From Betaproteobacteria bacterium (GTDB lineage: Bacteria; Pseudomonadota; Gammaproteobacteria; Burkholderiales; Burkholderiaceae_E): 5,935 nucleotides of DNA. Location: NCBI GenBank assembly GCA_016868095.1, contig VGHV01000158.1, forward strand, positions 1-5,935, written 5' to 3'. This document shows, in pieces, positions 1-5,726 of the stretch. Each line of letters starts with the position of its first letter. Within the stretch, counting starts at the first letter, position 1. The notes below the pieces were generated by a model, which was not told the origin of the DNA, did no database searches, and saw nothing but the letters and a program-made list of their open reading frames with translations. The position numbers and the translations under genes are program-made.

Positions 1-42
1 GACGACGGCAACTCCCCGACGCATCGGGCGGCTCGTAAATAT

Positions 43-52
43 CGATCGTTTA
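43..52 (+). repeat. Direct repeat copy 1, CGATCGTTTA
   Basis: This 10-base sequence recurs exactly at 161-170, 118 bases downstream, and the two copies bracket the AT-rich stretch upstream of hpd. The first six bases, CGATCG, are self-complementary. It could be a paired regulator site controlling hpd, or chance. Confidence 0.35.
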
Positions 53-57
53 GGAAA

Positions 58-101
58 TTGACCTTACTACACTATATTACCTACGTGTATTTACTTATCA
101 T
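58..101 (+). promoter_or_regulatory. Possible hpd promoter region (AT-rich)
   Basis: A TTGACC at 58-63 resembles a -35 box and a TATCAT at 96-101 resembles a -10 box, but they are too far apart to pair. TATCAT has only a poor -35 (TATATT, 73-78) at 17-base spacing. The region is AT-rich between more GC-rich flanks and lies 100-145 bases before the hpd start. Location and composition fit a promoter, but the individual boxes are not convincing. Confidence 0.2.
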
Positions 102-160
102 TTGAAGTTTCGTATCTGGCTCCTTTAGCCGCTGCAGTACCGGCATCGACGCTCAGGCCC

Positions 161-170
161 CGATCGTTTA
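161..170 (+). repeat. Direct repeat copy 2, CGATCGTTTA
   Basis: Exact second copy of the sequence at 43-52. It ends about 18 bases before the hpd ribosome binding site, so a protein bound here would lie downstream of any promoter in the AT-rich stretch. No regulator is assigned. Confidence 0.35.
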
Positions 171-187
171 CCATCAACTGAGTACGA

Positions 188-195
188 AAAGGAGG
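188..195 (+). promoter_or_regulatory. Strong ribosome binding site for hpd
   Basis: AAAGGAGG lies six bases before the GTG at 202. It is a near-perfect Shine-Dalgarno sequence and decides the start of hpd in favour of this GTG over the in-frame ATG codons at residues 9 and 12. Confidence 0.8.
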
Positions 196-201
196 CTTGC
201 T

Positions 202-1284
202 GTGACCATCACGCATGAGAATCCCATGGGATTAATGGGTTTTGAGTTCGTCGAATTTGCATCCCCGCAAGAAGGCATTCTTGAACCCTTGTTCGAACAG
301 ATGGGGTTTAGTCTGGTTGCCAAACATCGCAGTAAAGACGTTTTGCTCTATCGGCAAGGTGAGATTAATTTCATCGTAAACCGAGAGCCTAGAAGCCTTG
401 CAGGCTATTTTGCAGCCGAGCATGGTGCGAGCGCTTGCGCGCTTGCTTTTCGGGTGAAGGATTCACACCAAGCCTACGCGAGAGCTATAGACCTTGGAGC
501 TCAACCGGTTGAAGTACCCACCGGACCTATGGAACTGAGACTACCTGCCATCAAGGGCATAGGCGGCGCACCGCTCTATTTAATCGATCGCTTTGAGGAT
601 GGTAAAAGTATTTACGATATTGACTTTGAGTTCTTAGCGCCTTACGAGAGTCTCGATTCAAGACATCCCGAAGGTCATGGACTTATCAGGATTGATCATC
701 TGACCCATAATGTTTATCGGGGCCGTATGAGCTATTGGAGTAGCTTTTACGAACGACTCTTCAATTTTCGGGAAATCAAATACTTCGATATCAAAGGCGA
801 ATACACCGGCTTACGAAGTAAAGCGATGACTGCTCCGGATGGCTTGATTCGAATTCCATTGAATGAAGAGGCAGGACCATCTGGCAAAGGTCAGATCGAA
901 GAATTTCTATTACAGTTTAACGGTGAAGGTATTCAACACATCGCCTTACTCACTAACAATCTGAACAAGTCGGTTGACGCACTCCGAAGCGCTGGCGTTC
1001 CCCTCATGTCCGCGCCAAACAAGATTTATTACGAGATGATTGATGAGCGACTCCCTGGTCATGGTGAGCCCATTGAAGACTTAAGGACGCGAGGTATTTT
1101 GATCGATGGGAGTACCTCGGGAGACAAGAAACGAATATTGCTACAAATATTCAGCCAGGCTTTACTGGGTCCTGTATTTTTTGAATTCATTCAACGCAAA
1201 GATGATGAAGGATTCGGCGAAGGAAATTTCAAAGCATTGTTTGAAAGTATTGAGCGCGACCAGATTCGCCGAGGAGCTCTTTAG
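202..1284 (+). CDS. hpd: 4-hydroxyphenylpyruvate dioxygenase
   Basis: This 360-residue protein is a cytoplasmic non-haem iron(II) enzyme of tyrosine catabolism. It converts 4-hydroxyphenylpyruvate and O2 to homogentisate and CO2. The N-terminal half (about 10-150) is the degenerate vicinal-oxygen-chelate domain, opening with the typical [11 protein letters not shown] stretch. The C-terminal half (about 160-345) is catalytic and carries the 2-His-1-Glu iron ligands: His166 (RIDHLTHNV), His246 (IQHIALLT) and Glu328 (FFEFIQRK). Length and ligand spacing match the Pseudomonas-type bacterial enzyme, and nothing appears truncated. The start is GTG with AAAGGAGG six bases upstream. It appears monocistronic: a roughly 200-base leader precedes it, and the next gene is convergent, 107 bases away. 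No homogentisate dioxygenase or fumarylacetoacetase gene is in the window. A related 4-hydroxymandelate synthase is a remote alternative; the context does not suggest it. Confidence 0.96.
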   Translation: MTITHENPMGLMGFEFVEFASPQEGILEPLFEQMGFSLVAKHRSKDVLLYRQGEINFIVNREPRSLAGYFAAEHGASACALAFRVKDSHQAYARAIDLGAQPVEVPTGPMELRLPAIKGIGGAPLYLIDRFEDGKSIYDIDFEFLAPYESLDSRHPEGHGLIRIDHLTHNVYRGRMSYWSSFYERLFNFREIKYFDIKGEYTGLRSKAMTAPDGLIRIPLNEEAGPSGKGQIEEFLLQFNGEGIQHIALLTNNLNKSVDALRSAGVPLMSAPNKIYYEMIDERLPGHGEPIEDLRTRGILIDGSTSGDKKRILLQIFSQALLGPVFFEFIQRKDDEGFGEGNFKALFESIERDQIRRGAL

Positions 1285-1391
1285 CCCGATGACAAAGCGT
1301 TGAACAGGATCTCCTATGGTGACATCGTTCATTTCCGCAAATCATAAGCATCAGCTTCAGTTTAGTTATAAATACAACCCATAACCTCGTT
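1285..1391. other. Convergent intergenic region, hpd and kinase gene
   Basis: This is where the ends of hpd (plus) and the kinase gene (minus) meet. A bidirectional terminator would be expected, but I see no strong GC-rich hairpin with a T-run. The best candidates are weak. One is an imperfect 8-base inverted repeat (1287-1294 with 1320-1327, one mismatch, 25-base loop). The other is GTTAT/ATAAC (1365-1369 with 1381-1385), an AT stem followed by CTCGTTTT. Termination may be Rho-dependent. Confidence 0.4.
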
Positions 1392-2816
1392 TTACTCAAC
1401 TTGTTGGTCGTCAAGCTTAACAATGACTACTGTGCAAGGTGCATACATCGCAACCTTGACCGCAACCGAATGTGTCCAAGCTTGCAAGGGGCCATCAGGT
1501 TTACCGCTGCCTAATACGATGGTGTTCACATGGTTCGCTTCTGCGTACTTAACAAGCGTGCTCGCTACCTGCCCACCCTCCAAGACGTGGCACGAGGTCA
1601 TAGGTAAATTAACCCCGAGTTGATCAGCAAGCTGTCTTAGTTTGATCAGATGGCGCCGCTGCTGCTCGGTTCGACTGCGCTGATCATCGTGCTCGCTTAT
1701 ATCGCGAGGTAACAAAACGGTCACCAAAGCGAGCCTTGCGCCAGGCAAGGAACCCATGGCGCGCTTAGCTGACTCACCGAGTAAATGGCGAACCTGCTCA
1801 GCAGGGTCGGCATGATTCAGTGCCAGCAAAACGATGGGAGGCATCACGTCGGCTTTCGACGGGCTTTGACTCGGCTGATAGCCTAAACGCATAAAGTCGA
1901 CCCAAGACCGGAGTCGTTGCCATGCCGACCTTTGCCTAGTCTGCGTGCCATAACTGCCGACGCGAACTTGTTGAGGATGTTTTAGATCGAAGACAAGATG
2001 TGCCGCTGACTGATAACGATCAGCAGCTTTAGGTTTCAAGCATCGACCAATGACCTCTTGAATCCAAGGAGGAAGGTCCGGCCGATGCTGCCTTAAAGGT
2101 ACCGGATCGTCCCAAATGCGACGCGATAATGCGACGGCTCCCTTTGGCATACCGTACGGAAAAAGTCCTGTCAACATTACATAAAGCAGAACACCGAGCG
2201 CATAGATGTCGCTTCTTAGATCACCCCTTTGACCCACGATTTGTTCAGGTGCGAGACTTGGTGGTGAGCCAACGGGCTGCCTCATCTCCTCTGCATGGAG
2301 ATCCGGAACGCTGCGATGATGGGCAAGTCCGAAATCGACCAAGACCACCTGACCGTCAGGCTTTATCAAAACGTTTGCAGGCTTTAAATCGTGATGGCAA
2401 CAAGCCTGCCGGTGCAAGCTAAAGAGCGCATAAGCGATCGAAATCCCAAGCCTGACTACCACTTCTAGCCCAGGCTTTATCCCGGCCGCGTGACTACGTA
2501 CAAGCCAATCAGCAAGGGTTTCCCCCTCGACCCGTTGCATGAGGATGTAGGGCACACGGTCGAGCCCACCAATACCCTTTAACTTGGGAATGTAGCGCCC
2601 TTTCAAGCGCGGCAGGATCAGCCGTTCAACCTCAAAACTTAGAACTGTCTCAGACTGATCCCGGGGAGACATTCGAGGTATTTTCATCAAAAGCCCATCA
2701 CACACCGAATCGCTATCATCGGATCGAACCACATATAAGCGTGCCATCCCACCACGATGTGCTTCGCTCAAAATTTCATACTGATCGACTCGGTCACCTG
2801 GCTTGAGTCGTTTCAC
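1392..2816 (-). CDS. Ser/Thr protein kinase with C-terminal universal stress protein domain
   Basis: Predicted cytoplasmic two-domain signalling protein of 474 residues from the GTG at 2816. The Hanks-type kinase domain (about 10-280) has a glycine loop reduced to HRGGMARLY, the ATP lysine in LLMKIP (Lys45), catalytic HHDLKPANV (Asp143, Asn148), the DFG motif (161-163), SLAPE at about 187-191 and SDIYALG (Asp203). The arginine of HRD is histidine, so it is a non-RD kinase. After a basic linker, a UspA-like domain fills about 327-468 and ends in a strand-helix-strand around VLGSGKPDG and APCTVVIV. Its usual G-x2-G-x9-G-S nucleotide motif is only partly kept. No membrane segment or extracellular sensor is seen. 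The GTG overlaps the upstream phosphoesterase stop (GTGA) and has GGAG about nine bases ahead. An ATG at 2846 in the same frame would add ten residues but has a poorer ribosome site. Bacterial kinase/USP fusions are known; the substrates and stimulus here are unknown. Confidence 0.92.
   Translation of the reverse strand: MKRLKPGDRVDQYEILSEAHRGGMARLYVVRSDDSDSVCDGLLMKIPRMSPRDQSETVLSFEVERLILPRLKGRYIPKLKGIGGLDRVPYILMQRVEGETLADWLVRSHAAGIKPGLEVVVRLGISIAYALFSLHRQACCHHDLKPANVLIKPDGQVVLVDFGLAHHRSVPDLHAEEMRQPVGSPPSLAPEQIVGQRGDLRSDIYALGVLLYVMLTGLFPYGMPKGAVALSRRIWDDPVPLRQHRPDLPPWIQEVIGRCLKPKAADRYQSAAHLVFDLKHPQQVRVGSYGTQTRQRSAWQRLRSWVDFMRLGYQPSQSPSKADVMPPIVLLALNHADPAEQVRHLLGESAKRAMGSLPGARLALVTVLLPRDISEHDDQRSRTEQQRRHLIKLRQLADQLGVNLPMTSCHVLEGGQVASTLVKYAEANHVNTIVLGSGKPDGPLQAWTHSVAVKVAMYAPCTVVIVKLDDQQVE
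2813..2816 (-). promoter_or_regulatory. GTGA stop/start overlap (translational coupling)
   Basis: On the minus strand the phosphoesterase ends with TGA (2815-2813) inside GTGA, whose GTG (2816-2814) is in frame with the kinase. A GGAG lies about nine bases upstream, within the last codons of the phosphoesterase. This arrangement is typical of translational coupling and is the main reason for preferring the GTG start. Confidence 0.7.
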
Positions 2817-3565
2817 TGCCCAAGCTCCAATCGGGTCGCCAACCATTCCGGCAGACCCGCATCTCTGATTGCCTTAGCTGCGGCAAAATAATCATAAGCG
2901 ACTCGGTGAAAGCATATCGTCTCCTCGCTGAGATCAAAGATGAGGTAACAAGCGCGCGGATCTCCGTCACGAGGTTGACCGACAGAGCCAACCACTGCAA
3001 GGTGTCGGCGTCCTGCAATCGCTGGAATGCTTTCCCCGACGAGTGGACGGTAGTGGATTAACTTATCGCGACCTATCTCCACATAAAGCGCCTGCTCGTG
3101 CACATGCCCACAGAACAACCAACGAATGCTTCGATCATGGTTCACTCCTCGAAGGCTAAAGGCTGCCTTTTTTGTATCTGTGACGTATTGCCAGCTCGCT
3201 GGCTCTTGCGCCGTTGCGTGTACCAGCCAAGCTGGGCCGACTTTTGCTTCAAGCTTGAGACTACTTAGCCATTGCCGTTGGGCAACCGATAAGGTGTCGT
3301 GGGTCCACTGTGCGGTTAGCCCTCCCATGGTTTTGCCCGCCGTTATAGGCCTTAAAGCCAAGGATTCGTGATTGCCTCGAATCACAATGGCTCCCTGGTC
3401 TTGAAGAGCTATGCATTGGTCGACCACCTCAACAGGGTTTGCGCCATAACCAACTAGATCACCGAGCACAGCGATTGCACTTGCGCCCTGCTCCCGGGCG
3501 TGTGCTAAACAAGCATTGAAAGCATGCAGGTTAGCGTGCAAATCAGAGAAAAGCGCAAGCTTCAC
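2813..3565 (-). CDS. YfcE-like calcineurin-type metallophosphoesterase
   Basis: Cytoplasmic di-metal phosphoesterase of about 250 residues. All five metal-site blocks are visible: DLH (Asp8, His10) in FSDLHANL, GD (Asp36) in VLGDLVGYGANP, GNHE (65-68), a lone His116 in WLVHATA, and GHVH (153-156). The late VGSVGQPRDGDP stretch is characteristic of the YfcE/Metallophos_2 branch, whose members hydrolyse phosphodiesters or phosphomonoesters; a few act on protein phosphate. The start is uncertain. The GTG at 3565 gives the family's usual beginning (MKLALFSDLHAN) but has no clear ribosome site. A TTG at 3583 adds six residues and has only a weak AGG four bases ahead. An in-frame stop at 3595-3593 rules out anything earlier. 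It overlaps the kinase gene by four bases, suggesting related roles. Substrate is not predictable from the sequence; dephosphorylation of the kinase or its targets is only a hypothesis. Confidence 0.92.
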   Translation of the reverse strand: MKLALFSDLHANLHAFNACLAHAREQGASAIAVLGDLVGYGANPVEVVDQCIALQDQGAIVIRGNHESLALRPITAGKTMGGLTAQWTHDTLSVAQRQWLSSLKLEAKVGPAWLVHATAQEPASWQYVTDTKKAAFSLRGVNHDRSIRWLFCGHVHEQALYVEIGRDKLIHYRPLVGESIPAIAGRRHLAVVGSVGQPRDGDPRACYLIFDLSEETICFHRVAYDYFAAAKAIRDAGLPEWLATRLELGQ

Positions 3566-3620
3566 TTCAAGATAAAACGCCAAGTGGCCTGATCAATTGT
3601 CTCCTCGGAGCTGAACGCTA

Positions 3621-4598
3621 TTAATCTTTCGCAATGCCGGCGTCACGCAGAGCACGATCCCAAATTTGTAGCTGTTCACGGATAAAGCCACCAAACTCCT
3701 CTGGCGAACTAGGGCGACCAGGCAGCCCAAGTTTATCAAGTTGATCCTTGATCTCAGGCTTGCGAAGCACGGTGGCAAACTCTCGTGAAAGTCGATCGGT
3801 GATGTCCTTATTCATTTTGGCGGGGCCAACAAAGCCACCCCAGGGGGTGATGCTCACCAAGTTTTGTCCAACTTCAGCCATGGTTGGTACGTCAGGCATC
3901 AGGGCAGAACGGTTCGGTAGCAACACAGCTAAAGGTTTCATGCCAGCTTTGCTTAATTGCGGAAGCACAGCAGGTGTGGCCCACATGAGTTGTACTCGAC
4001 CCGGAACCAAATCACCAACAGCCTGGGCTTCGCCCTTGTAGGGGACGTGCACCATGTTGAGCTTGTTTGCAGCGTTGAACTGCGCCATGGCCAAAATCGA
4101 GGTTGTATTCCCGGTTGCATAGCTCAGCTTACCCGGGTTTGCTCGCGCGAAACCGATCAACTCAGCCATCGATGCGACAGGCACCGAAGGGTGAACCATC
4201 ATAAAAAATGTAAAAGTCGCAAAGTAACTGATCGGTGTAAAGTCATTAATAGGATCGTAGGGTGGATTGCGCTTAACGGAAGGAACATACGATAGAGGGC
4301 TGGCAGTCGCCATAAAAACCGTGTATCCGTCAGCAGCAGCACGAGCCACCTCAAGGCCTGCAATTGCCCCGTCTGCGCCACCCCTATTTTCCACCAGCAT
4401 CGGCTTGCCCAGGGACTGGGACATTTGCTGAGCAATAAGGCGCGCTGCAAGATCAGCAGCGCCTCCTGCCGCAAACGGAACCACCAAACGCATAGGCTTA
4501 GCGGGCCAGGATGGATCGCTGTTAGCGAATGCTGCCGGGGTAGCCATGATAGGCAGATAGGCAAGTTTTCTTAGCAGTTCACGTCGCTTACATTCCAC
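3621..4598 (-). CDS. Bug/TctC-family periplasmic solute-binding protein
   Basis: A 325-residue extracytoplasmic solute receptor of the tripartite tricarboxylate transporter type, a family whose members bind carboxylates, amino acids, nicotinate or aromatic acids. Family signatures run in order: WPAKPMRLVVPFAAGGAADLAAR (31-53), LVENRGGADGAIAG (68-81), DGYTVFMAT (90-98), NPPYDPINDFTPIS (111-124) and HVPYKGEAQAVGDLVPGRVQ with the following WATP. The N-terminus has KRRELLRK (4-11) before a weakly hydrophobic stretch ending PAAFA/N, which fits a Tat-type signal cut near residue 25. The start is a GTG with AAGGGGG about six bases ahead; an upstream in-frame stop at 4649-4647 limits any extension. 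No TctA or TctB membrane genes are visible, so it is an orphan receptor here, which is common for this family. The downstream phosphoesterase is less than 60 bases away on the same strand, so co-transcription is possible. The ligand cannot be named. Confidence 0.94.
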   Translation of the reverse strand: MECKRRELLRKLAYLPIMATPAAFANSDPSWPAKPMRLVVPFAAGGAADLAARLIAQQMSQSLGKPMLVENRGGADGAIAGLEVARAAADGYTVFMATASPLSYVPSVKRNPPYDPINDFTPISYFATFTFFMMVHPSVPVASMAELIGFARANPGKLSYATGNTTSILAMAQFNAANKLNMVHVPYKGEAQAVGDLVPGRVQLMWATPAVLPQLSKAGMKPLAVLLPNRSALMPDVPTMAEVGQNLVSITPWGGFVGPAKMNKDITDRLSREFATVLRKPEIKDQLDKLGLPGRPSSPEEFGGFIREQLQIWDRALRDAGIAKD

Positions 4599-4793
4599 CG
4601 CATGCCCCCTTACAGATGACTCATTTGCTGTTTTTGAATTCAGGCTTCACGATAGCAAGATTAAAGACATACGCATAGGTCAGCTTGCTGAGCTCGCGAG
4701 CTCTTGCTCAGGGGGATCTAGGCTGCAAGCAAATGAAAAATAGCTTGAATCAGTGTGAGGCTTGGCTTTCAATGCGTGCAGGAGACTTAAGAC
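4599..4793. other. Divergent intergenic region with palindrome
   Basis: This region must hold the start signals for both the Bug gene (leftward) and the cysteine-cluster gene (rightward). I find no strong sigma-70 promoter. The best rightward pair is TTGAAT (4745-4750) with TTCAAT (4768-4773) at 17 bases, but it would start transcription almost on top of the ribosome site. The most ordered element is the palindrome at 4690-4703. Ribosome sites lie at both ends: AAGGGGG before the Bug GTG and AGGAG (4780-4784) before the GTG at 4794. Confidence 0.45.
4690..4703. repeat. Perfect 14-base palindrome, possible operator
   Basis: GAGCTCGCGAGCTC reads the same on both strands. It sits near the middle of the divergent region, about 90 bases from each start codon, and is flanked on both sides by the direct repeat TTGCT (4685-4689 and 4704-4708). 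A second pairing, CTGAGC/GCTCAG (4688-4693 with 4706-4711), is also possible. Position and symmetry fit a dimeric regulator site, but a palindrome this long could arise by chance in a few kilobases. Confidence 0.4.
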
Positions 4794-5225
4794 GTGCCCT
4801 TTGAACATTGCAAAGTTTGTAGGAAATGCTGCCATATTGACGAGGGCTACCCTGCCCTGGAGATCCCTTTGCTGCCTCCAGAGAAGACACGTTGGACGAG
4901 GCTTGTGATCGAATCTCAATGCACTTTTTTAGGGCAGGAGGGCTGCAGCCTCGGTGACAACAAACCATTTGCATGCGAGCAATATCCGCTGTCTTTCGAT
5001 CCGAAACAGGATCGTTATTATTTCGATGCAGAATGTCCACTGTATGAACAATACCAGCATGATCTGGCGATCGATGGCAGTGATGCGCAAAACCATTTTC
5101 TGAGGGTGAAAGAGCGAATTTCAAACCTCAAAAAGCAAAACAATCGATTTTTGCAACGAAACTTTAAACTTGATCAAGCTTATTTTGACTTGCTTGATCT
5201 CCATGTACCAAGCAAATTGACTTGA
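4794..5225 (+). CDS. YkgJ-family cysteine cluster protein
   Basis: A 143-residue small cytoplasmic protein of the YkgJ/UPF0153 family, annotated as a putative zinc- or iron-chelating domain. The signature is complete: CKVCRKCC at the N-terminus (Cys6, 9, 12, 13), then Cys43 and Cys51, CEQYPLSF (Cys61) and ECPLY (Cys81). These eight cysteines probably bind a metal or a cluster. The biochemical role of the family is not established. The C-terminal third (about 85-143) is charged and helical-looking, with no cysteine. The start is a GTG with AGGAG nine bases ahead; the preceding frame offers no better start. The gene is divergent from the Bug gene and converges on the SET gene, with 24 bases between their ends, so it appears to be transcribed alone. 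No electron-transfer or maturation partner is visible. Confidence 0.9.
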   Translation: MPFEHCKVCRKCCHIDEGYPALEIPLLPPEKTRWTRLVIESQCTFLGQEGCSLGDNKPFACEQYPLSFDPKQDRYYFDAECPLYEQYQHDLAIDGSDAQNHFLRVKERISNLKKQNNRFLQRNFKLDQAYFDLLDLHVPSKLT

Positions 5226-5249
5226 TCGCAGCATCCTCAAGCGCCCTTA

Positions 5250-5693
5250 TCAGAACCGGTGCGTCGCCCCAAAGCTATGGTCGTAATCCATTGTCAACTC
5301 CTCGCCCTTGCGGATACTTTTTAGGCTTGTAAAGCTCCCATCGTCTTGCATACGAAGATTAGGTTGCTTGTCATGATTCAAGTAGATCGCCATCTCGACC
5401 ACATTGAGCCCTGAACTGGGCACAAGAAAGCCCTTTTCATCGTAATAACAAAACATACTCAGGGTTTTCCGAATGGCGCGCGGTAGTGTTTCGACTTGCT
5501 CATGACTAAGTCTCACTTCGCGGTGCTTCACGCGGCTGACCAATGGATCAATACCTTTGGGTATCCGACGAATCGCAAAAACCCCGATGCCATGCCTCTC
5601 TGAGGGGCGCAACTCGCAATAAAGCTCAGCGCGCAAGCCCTTTAGCATGGCACTTGCCAACAGCCCATCCTGACGATTCAATTTACTTGTCAT
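5250..5693 (-). CDS. Stand-alone SET-domain protein, putative protein-lysine methyltransferase
   Basis: A 147-residue protein that is nearly all SET domain, the fold that transfers a methyl group from S-adenosylmethionine to protein lysines. Visible motifs are HGIGVFAIRRIPKG (34-47, the GxG cofactor segment), YLNHDKQPN (104-112, matching the N-H-S-x-x-P-N signature with Asp in place of Ser) and IRKGEELTMDYD (127-138, with catalytic-type Tyr137). There is no post-SET cysteine cluster and no other domain. The ATG at 5693 lacks a good Shine-Dalgarno sequence; Met16 is an alternative start that would still keep the whole domain. A minus-strand gene ends 33 bases upstream, so the two are probably co-transcribed. 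Small SET proteins occur in many bacteria, and most substrates are unknown. Identity as a SET domain is firm; activity and target are inferred. Confidence 0.88.
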   Translation of the reverse strand: MTSKLNRQDGLLASAMLKGLRAELYCELRPSERHGIGVFAIRRIPKGIDPLVSRVKHREVRLSHEQVETLPRAIRKTLSMFCYYDEKGFLVPSSGLNVVEMAIYLNHDKQPNLRMQDDGSFTSLKSIRKGEELTMDYDHSFGATHRF

Positions 5694-5726
5694 GGCGGCA
5701 AGACGCTCAATGAACTGTGGGTGCGC

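Larger units (their letters stand above)
1..201. other. Non-coding leader upstream of hpd
   Basis: No credible gene is visible in this stretch. The three plus-strand frames from the left edge close at about 38, 61 and 114, and their short translations do not look like a protein family, so any upstream gene would contribute only a few terminal codons. On the minus strand an ATG at 24-22 stays open to the window edge for eight codons, so a divergent gene starting here cannot be excluded, but it has no ribosome binding site that I can see. The middle (about 50-115) is AT-rich, as expected of a promoter region, and a 10-base direct repeat flanks it. Confidence 0.5.

Noticed and set aside
172..174. 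Minus-strand ATG opening a 27-codon frame in the hpd leader
   Set aside because: It is short, with no ribosome site and no family resemblance, and it is antisense to the leader.
232..423. Minus-strand open frame of 63 codons inside hpd
   Set aside because: It is antisense to a clearly conserved enzyme, has no family resemblance and no ribosome site.
1287..1327. Imperfect inverted repeat CGATGACA/TGACATCG after hpd as a terminator
   Set aside because: One mismatch in eight, a 25-base loop and no following T-run make it unlikely to be an intrinsic terminator.
1365..1395. GTTAT/ATAAC hairpin followed by CTCGTTTT as a terminator
   Set aside because: The five-base, mostly AT stem with an 11-base loop is too weak.
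1106..1423. Short open frames on both strands over the end of hpd and the convergent gap
   Set aside because: They overlap real gene ends out of frame, have odd composition and no good start signals.
2129..2422. Plus-strand open frame of 97 codons opposite the kinase domain
   Set aside because: It lies wholly antisense to the catalytic core of the kinase; its basic, cysteine-containing translation is what a shadow frame gives.
2794..3371. Other-frame open stretches over the phosphoesterase gene on both strands
   Set aside because: The frame with the full set of metal-binding motifs is the real gene; the others lack recognisable domains.
3748..4564. Several open frames of about 97-121 codons on both strands over the Bug gene
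   Set aside because: They overlap the solute-binding protein in other frames; their translations have no family signature.
4745..4773. TTGAAT and TTCAAT at 17-base spacing as a promoter for the cysteine-cluster gene
   Set aside because: Each box matches only four of six bases, and the implied transcription start falls on the ribosome binding site.
4680..5124. Minus-strand open frames of 79 and 124 codons across the cysteine-cluster gene
   Set aside because: They are antisense to the eight-cysteine YkgJ frame, and their translations look random.
5169..5227. Three copies of CTTGATC (5169, 5193, 5221) at the end of the cysteine-cluster gene
   Set aside because: They lie mostly in coding sequence, are unevenly spaced and have different flanks, so shared Leu-Asp codons and chance are enough to explain them.
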